A stretch of 11,811 nucleotides of DNA, taken from NCBI GenBank assembly GCA_034406555.1, contig DASCRM010000130.1, forward strand, positions 1 to 11,811. Reading direction: 5' to 3'. Origin of the DNA: SHYR01 sp034406555. GTDB taxonomy: Bacteria; Chloroflexota; Dehalococcoidia; UBA2979. Positions within the stretch are counted from its first letter, which is position 1; every line of letters starts with the position of its first letter. Of the stretch, positions 1 through 6,527 are shown piece after piece. Position numbers and translations under genes: made by a program. The notes beneath the pieces are model-generated. The model was given only the letters and a program-made list of their open reading frames with translations. It ran no database searches and was not told the DNA's origin.

Positions 1-14
1 CGCCGCAGACCGCA

Positions 15-2351
15 CTACTGCAGCGCCCCCGCCGCCCTCGCCTCCTCGAGCTCGCCCTCGCCCATCCCGAGCCAGTCACCGAGGACGACGTCCGTGTGCT
101 CGCCAAGGAGCGGCGCTCGGACCGGGTCGGCGAGCTTCATACGCTCCGCGCGCCACGGGACTCCCTCCATTCGCGCCGGTCCGATCACGGGGTGGATGAC
201 CGTGCGGTAGAAACCGCGTTCCGCGACGTGTACATCCGCCAGCACCTCGCTCGTCGTCATCGCGGCGCCGGCGGGGACGCCCGCCGCCTGCAACCGCCGC
301 ATCAGAGCGACGTGATTGAACTGCACGGTGAACCCCATCAGCTGCGCCTCGATCACGTCCCGATCCGCCATGCGGCCCGCGGTGGTGTCGTACTTCGCGT
401 CCTCCCACTGCGGGATGTTCGCCACGCTCTTCAAAGCCGTCCATTGCTCGTCGGTTTCGACCGTGATCGCGATCCATGCGTCGTTGCCCAGGCATGCGAA
501 GACGCCGTGCGGCGCGCCGATCGGGCTGCGATTGCCGCTGGGCTCCGCAGTACGGCCGTGCAGATCCGATTCCATGAACGCCTCGGCGAGGCAGGCGATG
601 GCGAACTCCGCCTGCGACAGATCGATGTGCTGGCCTCGGCCGGTGCGCGAGCGTTCGTCCAGTGCGGCGAAGGTCACGAGCGAGCCCATCCGGCCGAGCA
701 GGTGGTCGGGGTGGATGATCTGGACGCCCTCCGGCGGCTCCGCGTTGGGATGGTTCCAGAGGTAGCTCGTGGAGCTGATGGCGGAGTTCGTTGGACCGAA
801 CCCGCCGTGGGAGCGGTATGGGCCGGTCGAGCCCATCGCCTGGCTGCTGACGTAGATCAGCTCGGGGTTGGTCTTGCGGGCTGCTTCGTAGTCGATGCCG
901 AGCCGGGCCATCACGCCGCCGGTGTTGTTCTCCACCACCACGTCGGCCGCCCTGACCAGCGCCCTGCCAATCTCCCGGCCCATCGCCGACTTCAGATCGA
1001 CCAGCACGCTCCGCTTGCTGCGGTTCGACGATGCCCAGCCCATGCTGGACTCCAGGTCCGAGCCCTGGAGTCGCATGAAGTCGATCTGCGTCTTCGACTC
1101 CAGCTTGATCACGTCCGCGCCGAACTCACCCAGCACGCGCGCGATTTCAGGGGCCACGGCGCCGGACCCAACCTCCACGATTTTGATGCCGTCGAGCATC
1201 AGGCGGTCGCCGCCGCGCTCGGTCATGCGGATCGGCGGGCCGGCCAGCGTATCCTCGCTGCCGCCAGGCACGGGTGACTCCGGCTTCCTGTCCGCCATGC
1301 GCACGTACGTGCCGGGCGCTCGAACCGTCTTGCCGTCCGGCAGCGCGAACGGGACAAAAGTGCCGCGTTCCCTGAAGTGGTCGTCTTCCATCACCTCGGC
1401 CGGTGAATAGACGGGGACGATACCGACGCCGTGCGCCTGCCCGTCGCGGAATAGATCGACTTTGCTGCGGCCGCTGAAGTGGCGCTCCAGCACCTCCTTC
1501 TGCACATCGAGATGTGCCCCACGGTAGAGAGGGTCCAGCCACTCGTCCGATTCGAACTCGGGCGGGTTCGCCAGCCAGTACTTCAGGCTCTCCCACTGTT
1601 TGCGTGAGAGGTTGATCACCCGCACCCAGCCGTCGTCGGCCCGGTAGAGCTGGAACAGCGCGCCGGAGCCGGCGCGCTGAGTTGCGCGGCCGGATACCGA
1701 GTAGAGCGGCACGGACCAGTCCGCCTGCACCTGGACCGCCTCCAGCACGCTGCAATCCAGCCAATCGCCCTCGCCGCTGCGGCCGCGCTCGTACAGCGCC
1801 GCTGCGATTGCGCTGGCGGCGGTGACCCCGCCGATGTGATAGGCGAGCTGGTACGGCGGCCCCACCGGCGGCTCGTCGGGCCGGCCGCAGCGCATCAGCG
1901 ACCCCGCCATCGCCCACGCCGTCAGCGCCGTGCCCGTCCAGTCTCGATAGGGGCCGCTCTGCCCGAAGGGCGTCACGGAGGTGATGATCAGGTGCGGGTG
2001 CTGCCGCCGCAGCATCTCCGGGTCCAGGCCGTGCCCGGCCAGCCAACCCGGCGCGTTGCCGTCGATGAGGACATCGAATCCGGCCAGTGCCTCGCGCACT
2101 TGCCGCTGCGCCCGCGGCTGCTTCAAGTCGAGCGGCACGGCGGCCTTAGCGGCGTTGTACCAGAGAAACGCCACCCCGACGTCACCGGCCAACGGCGCCT
2201 GCCGGACCATCGGGTCGCCCTCCGGAGACTCAAGCTTCACCACCTCCATGCCCAGGTCGCCGAGCACGCGGCCGCAGAGCGCGGCGGCCTGGCTGCCGAT
2301 CTCCAGGGCCCGGTAGCGCTCAAACGGGCGGCCGCCTGGCACTGCACTCAC
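15..2351 (-). CDS. Tandem-domain class III (CaiB/BaiF) CoA-transferase, both active sites intact
   Basis: This 778-residue protein is two CaiB/BaiF-type CoA-transferase domains fused head to tail (about residues 10-365 and 385-760); single-domain members are usually near 400 residues. Family III enzymes move CoA between acyl groups without ATP, through a catalytic aspartate that forms a mixed anhydride. Both halves carry the N-terminal Rossmann-like signature (GDLGMEVVKLES at 31-42, GEFGADVIKLES at 408-419). Both also keep the catalytic Asp in its usual setting: Asp199 in GEGDWLDCSVLEA and Asp577 in GRGQHIDLSQAE. The start is GTG, 6 nt after the stop of the upstream flavoprotein gene, with only a weak GAAGG-like ribosome site, so translational coupling is likely. 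It is the last gene of the leftward operon. It probably activates the pathway's acid substrate or recycles CoA. Family assignment is firm; the donor and acceptor are unknown. Confidence 0.93.
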   Translation of the reverse strand: MSAVPGGRPFERYRALEIGSQAAALCGRVLGDLGMEVVKLESPEGDPMVRQAPLAGDVGVAFLWYNAAKAAVPLDLKQPRAQRQVREALAGFDVLIDGNAPGWLAGHGLDPEMLRRQHPHLIITSVTPFGQSGPYRDWTGTALTAWAMAGSLMRCGRPDEPPVGPPYQLAYHIGGVTAASAIAAALYERGRSGEGDWLDCSVLEAVQVQADWSVPLYSVSGRATQRAGSGALFQLYRADDGWVRVINLSRKQWESLKYWLANPPEFESDEWLDPLYRGAHLDVQKEVLERHFSGRSKVDLFRDGQAHGVGIVPVYSPAEVMEDDHFRERGTFVPFALPDGKTVRAPGTYVRMADRKPESPVPGGSEDTLAGPPIRMTERGGDRLMLDGIKIVEVGSGAVAPEIARVLGEFGADVIKLESKTQIDFMRLQGSDLESSMGWASSNRSKRSVLVDLKSAMGREIGRALVRAADVVVENNTGGVMARLGIDYEAARKTNPELIYVSSQAMGSTGPYRSHGGFGPTNSAISSTSYLWNHPNAEPPEGVQIIHPDHLLGRMGSLVTFAALDERSRTGRGQHIDLSQAEFAIACLAEAFMESDLHGRTAEPSGNRSPIGAPHGVFACLGNDAWIAITVETDEQWTALKSVANIPQWEDAKYDTTAGRMADRDVIEAQLMGFTVQFNHVALMRRLQAAGVPAGAAMTTSEVLADVHVAERGFYRTVIHPVIGPARMEGVPWRAERMKLADPVRAPLLGEHTDVVLGDWLGMGEGELEEARAAGALQ

Positions 2352-2357
2352 CTTCGA

Positions 2358-3479
2358 TCAGGCGTCGGTTGACGACTCGCCGGCGAGGCCTTCGAGCATC
2401 TCCAGCGCCTCTTCGGCGATGTCGAACACGACCTCCGCGGCCGGCTTGATCTCGTGGATGCCGACCACGCTCTGCCCGGCCGGCGTGGTAATCCAGTCCT
2501 CCATCCCCGCCTGCTGAATGTCCGCCAGGACCGGGTTCACGAGCATCGGCTGAAGCGGCATCGGCAGCGGTTCCGGGGCGTCTTCCTGCTTCCACGCCTC
2601 CGTCCACTTCGAACGAAGCCACCGCGCCGGCTTGCCGGTCGTGGCGCGTGACTGGTAGGCATCCTCCGCCTGCGCCTCGATCAGGCGCTGCTTCAGAAAC
2701 ATCGGGGTCGAGGACTCGTGGGTGGCGAGCCAGACGGTGCCGGTCCAGACGCCGGCAGCACCCATCGCCAGCGCAGCGGCCAGGTGCTTCCCGCTGCTGA
2801 CGCCACCGGCAGCCAGCACCATCGTGTCAGTGCCGCTGGCGAGTTCCAGCACCTCCGGGACCAGTGTGAAGGTGCCCACGCTCCCGCTGTGGCCGCCGGC
2901 GTCATACCCTTGGGCGATGATCACGTCCGTGCCTGACTCGATCTGCCTTCTGGCCTGCCGCGGTAGACCCACCAGCCCCCACACCTTCATCCCCTCGCTG
3001 TGCGCACGCTCGACCACGAACGCGGGGCTGCCCAGCCCGGAAGCGAAGATCGGGACCTGCTCCTCAAACAGCACCTCGAGCTGCGCTCGCGACCGTTCCA
3101 GCAGCCCCACCCCGAGAACGCCGCCGATGCCGCCGCCGGACGGTTCACGGGCGTCCGGAATCTTGTGCTCCTGCTTGAGCTTCGCGACGAAGTCGTGATG
3201 CCCCTGCGGGATCATCGCCTCGACGTCCTCCCGATTGCCCTCCACGAAGGAGGCGGGAACCACCAGATCGACCCCGAACGGCCGGTCGCTGACCCGCTCC
3301 TTGATCCAGCGGATGTCGGCACGCAACGTCTCCGGCGCTTTGCCGAGCCCGCCCAACACCCCGATGCCGCCGGCGTTGACGACGGCGGTGATCACGTCCC
3401 TCGTGTGCGCGAAGGCGACGACCGGCACCTCGCAGCCGTACTCCTCGCAGAGCCTGGTGTGTAGCGGATCCGTCTGCAT
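2358..3479 (-). CDS. Nitronate monooxygenase-family FMN oxidoreductase, IpdC-like
   Basis: A 373-residue TIM-barrel flavoprotein of the 2-nitropropane dioxygenase/nitronate monooxygenase family. Visible landmarks are NAGGIGVLGG (35-44), the AQGYDAGGHSG loop with family histidine His197, and the FMN-phosphate segments AAGGVSSG (223-230) and GTVWLAT (247-253). From memory, the AFAHTRDVITAVVNAGG start and the TGKPARWLRSKW segment (281-292) closely resemble actinobacterial IpdC (Rv3553 type), which acts on acyl-CoA intermediates of steroid C/D rings. An acyl-CoA redox role therefore fits this locus better than nitronate detoxification. An upstream in-frame ATG at 3512 would add 11 residues. The ATG at 3479 is chosen because GGGAGG (3485-3490) sits 5 nt before it. 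It lies between the DUF35 gene (82-bp gap) and the CoA-transferase (6-bp gap). Family is sure; the IpdC-like function is inference. Confidence 0.9.
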   Translation of the reverse strand: MQTDPLHTRLCEEYGCEVPVVAFAHTRDVITAVVNAGGIGVLGGLGKAPETLRADIRWIKERVSDRPFGVDLVVPASFVEGNREDVEAMIPQGHHDFVAKLKQEHKIPDAREPSGGGIGGVLGVGLLERSRAQLEVLFEEQVPIFASGLGSPAFVVERAHSEGMKVWGLVGLPRQARRQIESGTDVIIAQGYDAGGHSGSVGTFTLVPEVLELASGTDTMVLAAGGVSSGKHLAAALAMGAAGVWTGTVWLATHESSTPMFLKQRLIEAQAEDAYQSRATTGKPARWLRSKWTEAWKQEDAPEPLPMPLQPMLVNPVLADIQQAGMEDWITTPAGQSVVGIHEIKPAAEVVFDIAEEALEMLEGLAGESSTDA

Positions 3480-3561
3480 GCTTTCCTCCCTGTGCGCGCA
3501 CCTGGCGTGCATGTTGTGAATTGTCGGGCACCGTCCCCGGGCACCCTGACATGACCTCGTC

Positions 3562-3996
3562 CTACTCGCGGATTGCCTGCCACTGCGGCATCCGCAGTTG
3601 CTCTCCGTTCTCAGGGTCGGTGAGCGGTTCCCACGTCACCTGCACCGGCATGTCGATCTCGAGCTCATCCGGCTGCACATCCAGGCAGTTGCCTACGATG
3701 CGCACTGAGGGATAGTCAGCCAGTTGCACCAGCACGACCGTGTACGGCACTACGGTCTGTAACGTCGGATGCACCGGGTAGTGCGCGACCACGAAGCTGT
3801 AGACAGCGCCCCGGCCGGTGCTCTCGACGTGCACGAACTCCATGCCCTGGCAGTGGTGGCACACCTCCTCCGGCGGGTGCTGGACGGTCTGGCAGTCCAC
3901 GCACTGCTGGAGCATCAACTTGCCGGACGTAAAGAACTCGCGATTCAGGTCGTCGACGATCGGGAGCATCCACGCTTCGGGCAGGTAACGGCTCAC
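3562..3996 (-). CDS. DUF35 Zn-ribbon/OB-fold protein, partner of the thiolase-like enzyme
   Basis: A 144-residue protein with an N-terminal rubredoxin-like zinc ribbon (Cys32-x2-Cys35 and Cys46-x2-Cys49) followed by a small OB-fold (about 57-140), the DUF35/OB_aCoA_assoc arrangement. Proteins of this kind bind thiolase-like or HMG-CoA-synthase-like enzymes and help hold acyl-CoA. In steroid side-chain degradation, the DUF35 part of ChsH2 forms the active aldolase complex with Ltp2. The start is GTG, 4 nt after the stop of the thiolase-like gene, with GAGGG overlapping that stop as a ribosome site. Such tight coupling fits a stoichiometric complex. The segment YLPEAWMLP at the N-terminus and the aromatic WEPL near the C-terminus are typical of the family. 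It has no catalytic motif of its own. Family assignment is strong; the partnership is inferred from gene order. Confidence 0.92.
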   Translation of the reverse strand: MSRYLPEAWMLPIVDDLNREFFTSGKLMLQQCVDCQTVQHPPEEVCHHCQGMEFVHVESTGRGAVYSFVVAHYPVHPTLQTVVPYTVVLVQLADYPSVRIVGNCLDVQPDELEIDMPVQVTWEPLTDPENGEQLRMPQWQAIRE

Positions 3997-4000
3997 GCGA

Positions 4001-5161
4001 CTACCCTCGTTCCTTCGAAAACAGCACCGCGCTGCCGGGGCAGTAGCCCGGCCCGGAGATGACGAGACTGAGCTCCGCGTCCGCCACCTGGCAGGTTGAT
4101 TCGCCGCGAATTTGCCGGACGGCCTCGGTCACCAGCTCGAAGCCGTGGATGTAGGCCTCCGCGAGATTGCCACCGCTGGTGTTGATCGGGAGTCCGCCGC
4201 CCGGCCACTGGATGTTCCCGTCGGAGACGAACTCTTCGATCCCGTCGGGGGGCGCGAACCCCATCTCCACGAGTCCGATCAACACCGGGCCGGTGAAGTT
4301 CTCGTAGACCTGCGCGACGTCGACGTCCCCAGGGCCGACGCCGCTCCGCTCCCACAGCTCCTCGCCGACCAGCTTGTAGTGCGCCGTCGGGAACTCTGGC
4401 TCGGTGAAGGCCATCGCCCCGGCGCGCTGCCCCATGCCCTGGGCCGCCCCCTTGATGTATGCGGGCCTCTGTGGCAGGTCGGCGGCCCGCTCCGCCGTCG
4501 TGATCACCACCGCCGCCGACCCGTCACTCTCCTGGCAGCAGTCGAAGAGGTGGAACGGCTCAACGATCCAGCGCGAGTCGTGGTACTGCTCCCGCGTGAG
4601 CGGCTGCCCGTAGCGGACCGCGCGCGGGTTGCGCTGTGCGTGCTCGTACGACGCCAGCGATATCTCAGCCAACGCCTCCTGTGAGATGCCGTACTCGTGC
4701 ATGAAGCGGCGCGTCTGCATCGCACACTCCTGCGCCGGCGTGACGAGCCCGTACGGCGAGGTGTACGCCCGCGCGCCTGTCACGCGGATCGGGCCGCGAG
4801 CGCGCCCGAAGCGGCCGAACTGTCCCTGCGCCAGCGAGCGAAAGGCGACAATGTGCTTCGCGTACCCGGCCTGCACCGCCGCCGTGGCGATCGCCACGGC
4901 CTGGGCAGTCCCGTTGCCGCCACCGCCCCAGCACTGCGCGGTAAATGTCGTTTGCTTCGTGCCGAGCGCCGCGCTCAGCCGGACCGGGTCCTGGCGATCG
5001 CTGTAGGCGACATAGCCGTCGATTTCATCGAGCGGGACACCGGCGTCTTCGGCGGCGCGTTTCACGGCGATGCAGGCGAGCTGGAACTCCGACAGCGGGG
5101 CCTGCCCGGCCCGGTAGAAGTCCGTCTCGCCGATCCCCACCACGGCCGCCTCGCCACGCAT
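4001..5161 (-). CDS. Thiolase-like lipid-transfer protein (SCP-x/Ltp2 type), probable acyl-CoA aldolase
   Basis: A 386-residue thiolase-fold protein of the SCP-x/lipid-transfer class. N-terminal motif AVVGIGETDFYR (6-17), the loop AQCWGGGGNGTAQA (75-88), SDGSAAVVIT (212-221), VYENFTGPVLIGLVEMGF (285-302) and NTSGGNLAEAYIHGF (327-341) are all family landmarks. Where degradative thiolases have the nucleophilic Cys (CSTGS-like), I align Gly80; Cys77 lies three residues earlier. The usual GHPxGA histidine motif is replaced by AEAYIHG. Tyr286 and Tyr337 fall where, as I recall, the catalytic tyrosines of Ltp2 aldolases lie. Retro-aldol cleavage of a beta-hydroxyacyl-CoA is therefore more likely than thiolysis. 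The ATG start has AAGGAG (5168-5173 on the plus strand) 6 nt upstream. It is first in the leftward operon and directly followed by DUF35. A thiolase using Cys77 remains possible. Confidence 0.92.
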   Translation of the reverse strand: MRGEAAVVGIGETDFYRAGQAPLSEFQLACIAVKRAAEDAGVPLDEIDGYVAYSDRQDPVRLSAALGTKQTTFTAQCWGGGGNGTAQAVAIATAAVQAGYAKHIVAFRSLAQGQFGRFGRARGPIRVTGARAYTSPYGLVTPAQECAMQTRRFMHEYGISQEALAEISLASYEHAQRNPRAVRYGQPLTREQYHDSRWIVEPFHLFDCCQESDGSAAVVITTAERAADLPQRPAYIKGAAQGMGQRAGAMAFTEPEFPTAHYKLVGEELWERSGVGPGDVDVAQVYENFTGPVLIGLVEMGFAPPDGIEEFVSDGNIQWPGGGLPINTSGGNLAEAYIHGFELVTEAVRQIRGESTCQVADAELSLVISGPGYCPGSAVLFSKERG

Positions 5162-5234
5162 CCGGTTCTCCTTCCCACTCTGTCCGCGGCCGCCCCGGCC
5201 AGCCGCCGCTCCCTCGCCAGACGCCAGCCCCGGC

Positions 5235-5240
5235 TATAAT
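5235..5240 (+). promoter_or_regulatory. Possible -10 element in the divergent spacer
   Basis: A perfect TATAAT stands alone in GC-rich sequence between the two divergent gene sets. No good -35 hexamer is seen 16-18 bp upstream. If used rightward, it would give a leader of about 140 nt before the hydratase ATG at 5384. Read on the minus strand the same patch gives CATTAT, a weaker -10 match 75 nt before the thiolase-like gene. Experimental support is lacking. Confidence 0.4.
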
Positions 5241-5383
5241 GCGCGCCGACTGCTGCTAGAGCGTGGATCACTTCGCGACCGAGACGGCAGCGAGGACACA
5301 CTACGCAACTGTCCGCCCAATTGCACAGGGCGGTCGATGCGAACCAGGCCGACATCGCCGAGGGGCTGGGTGATGTCGGTCGG

Positions 5384-5980
5384 ATGGGCACGGAGCGCAT
5401 GGCTGGTGAGCAGGCGAGAGATACGCTGGCGAAGGACGAGGCAGCCCAGTACCTCAACGTGCCGGGCCCGACATCCTATTCCCGCGCCGAGGTCAACGCC
5501 CCCATGGTCTGGAACTATTGCGAGGCCGTCGAGGACGCCAATCCCGTGTACTGGGACGAGGAGTTCGCGGTCAGGAGCCGTTTTGGGCGTCTGATCGCCC
5601 CACCGCAGATGATCATGACGGCGTCGAGCGGTCATTGGTGGGCCCCCGAGTACATACGAGAGGCCGAGCGCAAGGCAGCCGAAGCGCGGGGTGAGAGCCC
5701 CTCCGCGAGAGTCCATGCGATCGTGCGAAAGCATGGCTACACGGTCGCTACCAACGTCACCCGCGAGGATGAGTTCGTGGAACCGTACGGCCCCGGCGAC
5801 GGGCGGTTGAAACAGACCGCCCACGTCACCGAGGTGACGGAGGAGAAGCAGACGCGCGTCGGCAAGGGTGTCTTCATCACGACCGTCACCGAGTACTACG
5901 CTGAAAAGGATGACCGCCTGGTCGTTCGCTCCACGAACGTGCTGCTGATGTACAACTCGTCGGAGCCGCGCGACGAGTGA
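5384..5980 (+). CDS. MaoC-type (FAS1-like) dehydratase large/N-terminal subunit, copy 1
   Basis: A 198-residue hot-dog-fold protein of the MaoC N-terminal (FAS1-like dehydratase) family. The segment YCEAVEDANPVYWDEEFA (45-62) is the degenerate hydratase motif: where active R-hydratases read GDxNPxHxD, this one reads EDANPVYWD, with Tyr56 replacing the catalytic His. RSRFGRLIAPPQMI (65-78) is the usual following element. It is therefore likely the structural, acyl-CoA-binding half of a heteromeric hydratase whose active residues come from the next gene, as in ChsH2 (N-terminal domain) with ChsH1. The start is uncertain. ATG 5384 and ATG 5399 both give a normal N-terminus, and an in-frame TTG at 5321 would add 21 residues but has no ribosome site. 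GC-rich third positions continue upstream of 5384, so the longer form cannot be excluded. Confidence 0.87.
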   Translation: MGTERMAGEQARDTLAKDEAAQYLNVPGPTSYSRAEVNAPMVWNYCEAVEDANPVYWDEEFAVRSRFGRLIAPPQMIMTASSGHWWAPEYIREAERKAAEARGESPSARVHAIVRKHGYTVATNVTREDEFVEPYGPGDGRLKQTAHVTEVTEEKQTRVGKGVFITTVTEYYAEKDDRLVVRSTNVLLMYNSSEPRDE

Positions 5981-5990
5981 AGGATCGCCA

Positions 5991-6008
5991 CTGCGGCGTC
6001 CGCCGCAG
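5991..6008 (+). other. GC-rich intergenic hairpin between the paired hydratase genes
   Basis: CTGCGGC and GCCGCAG form a perfect 7-bp stem with a GTCC loop, in the 70-bp gap between the two hydratase subunit genes. No T-run follows, so it is not an intrinsic terminator. It could slow nucleases or mark an mRNA processing site. Confidence 0.45.
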
Positions 6009-6050
6009 CGCGCGCACCATGGGATCCGACGGATTCGGGAGGACGAGACG

Positions 6051-6485
6051 ATGACGATCAGCTTCGAGAACACAACCTGGGAGAGCGTGGCGGAGGGGCA
6101 GGAGCTGCCCGTGCTGGAGTTCGGCCCGCTGACCGCGACGAACCTGCTGTTCGACGCATCGGGGACCCGCGACAGCTACCCGATCCACCACGATCGCGAG
6201 TTCGCGAAGGCGAACGGCGTGCCCGACATCTTCGTCAATACCCAGTGGTACCAGGGCCTGCTCGGGCGCTACGCTACCGACTGGGGCGGCCCGGAGTCGT
6301 TCCTGCGCAGGCTCTCGTTCGACATGCGCGCCCCGAATCATCCCGGCGATCTGCTGAAGGTCCACGGTGTGATCACCCGCAAGTACGAACAGGACGACCA
6401 GAAGCGTGTCGATCTCGACGTGCGGATCGACAACCTGAATGGGTCGGACACCGTGATTGCGCGCATGAGCCTGGAACTCATCTAG
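6051..6485 (+). CDS. MaoC-type hot-dog hydratase small catalytic subunit, copy 1
   Basis: A 144-residue single hot-dog protein related to MaoC C-terminal domains and ChsH1-like hydratases, which add water to an enoyl-CoA double bond. The active-site stretch SGTRDSYPIHHD (37-48) matches the R-hydratase pattern: Asp41 and His46 are the expected catalytic pair and Asp48 the trailing acidic residue, although the usual Asn of GDxNP is Tyr43. LRRLSFDMRAPNHPGD follows, with the GD turn common before the last beta strands. The ATG start has GGGAGG (6037-6042) 8 nt upstream. It follows the non-catalytic partner by 70 bp and precedes a CoA-transferase by 42 bp. The size, about 145 residues, is that of a stand-alone subunit needing a partner. 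Substrate unknown. Confidence 0.88.
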   Translation: MTISFENTTWESVAEGQELPVLEFGPLTATNLLFDASGTRDSYPIHHDREFAKANGVPDIFVNTQWYQGLLGRYATDWGGPESFLRRLSFDMRAPNHPGDLLKVHGVITRKYEQDDQKRVDLDVRIDNLNGSDTVIARMSLELI

Positions 6486-6498
6486 GGCTCACTTGCCC

Positions 6499-6513
6499 GG
6501 CGGCTGGGCCGCC
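6499..6513 (+). other. Short GC hairpin ahead of the second CoA-transferase
   Basis: GGCGGC-TGG-GCCGCC is a perfect 6-bp inverted repeat with a 3-nt loop. It lies in the 42-bp gap just 5' of the ribosome site GGAG (6517-6520). No T-run follows. It might affect initiation or mRNA stability; chance is possible in DNA this GC-rich. Confidence 0.35.
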
Positions 6514-6527
6514 TGCGGAGCCAGCGA

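Noticed and set aside
96..1277. Long plus-strand open frame (393 codons)
   Set aside because: It is the antisense shadow of the CoA-transferase gene, has an Arg/His/Ala-rich random composition and no family motif.
1147..2046. Minus-strand open frame (299 codons)
   Set aside because: It overlaps the CoA-transferase in another frame and its low-complexity Arg/Ala/Gly composition is typical of out-of-frame GC-rich DNA.
3519..3547. Short direct repeat GGGCACC near 3520-3545
   Set aside because: Two 7-bp copies 6 bp apart in GC-rich DNA are expected by chance, and no site-specific context supports a function.
5234..6073. Minus-strand open frame (279 codons) opposite the first hydratase gene
   Set aside because: The plus strand encodes a recognisable hot-dog protein with a ribosome site for its neighbour. 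The antisense frame shows no motif.
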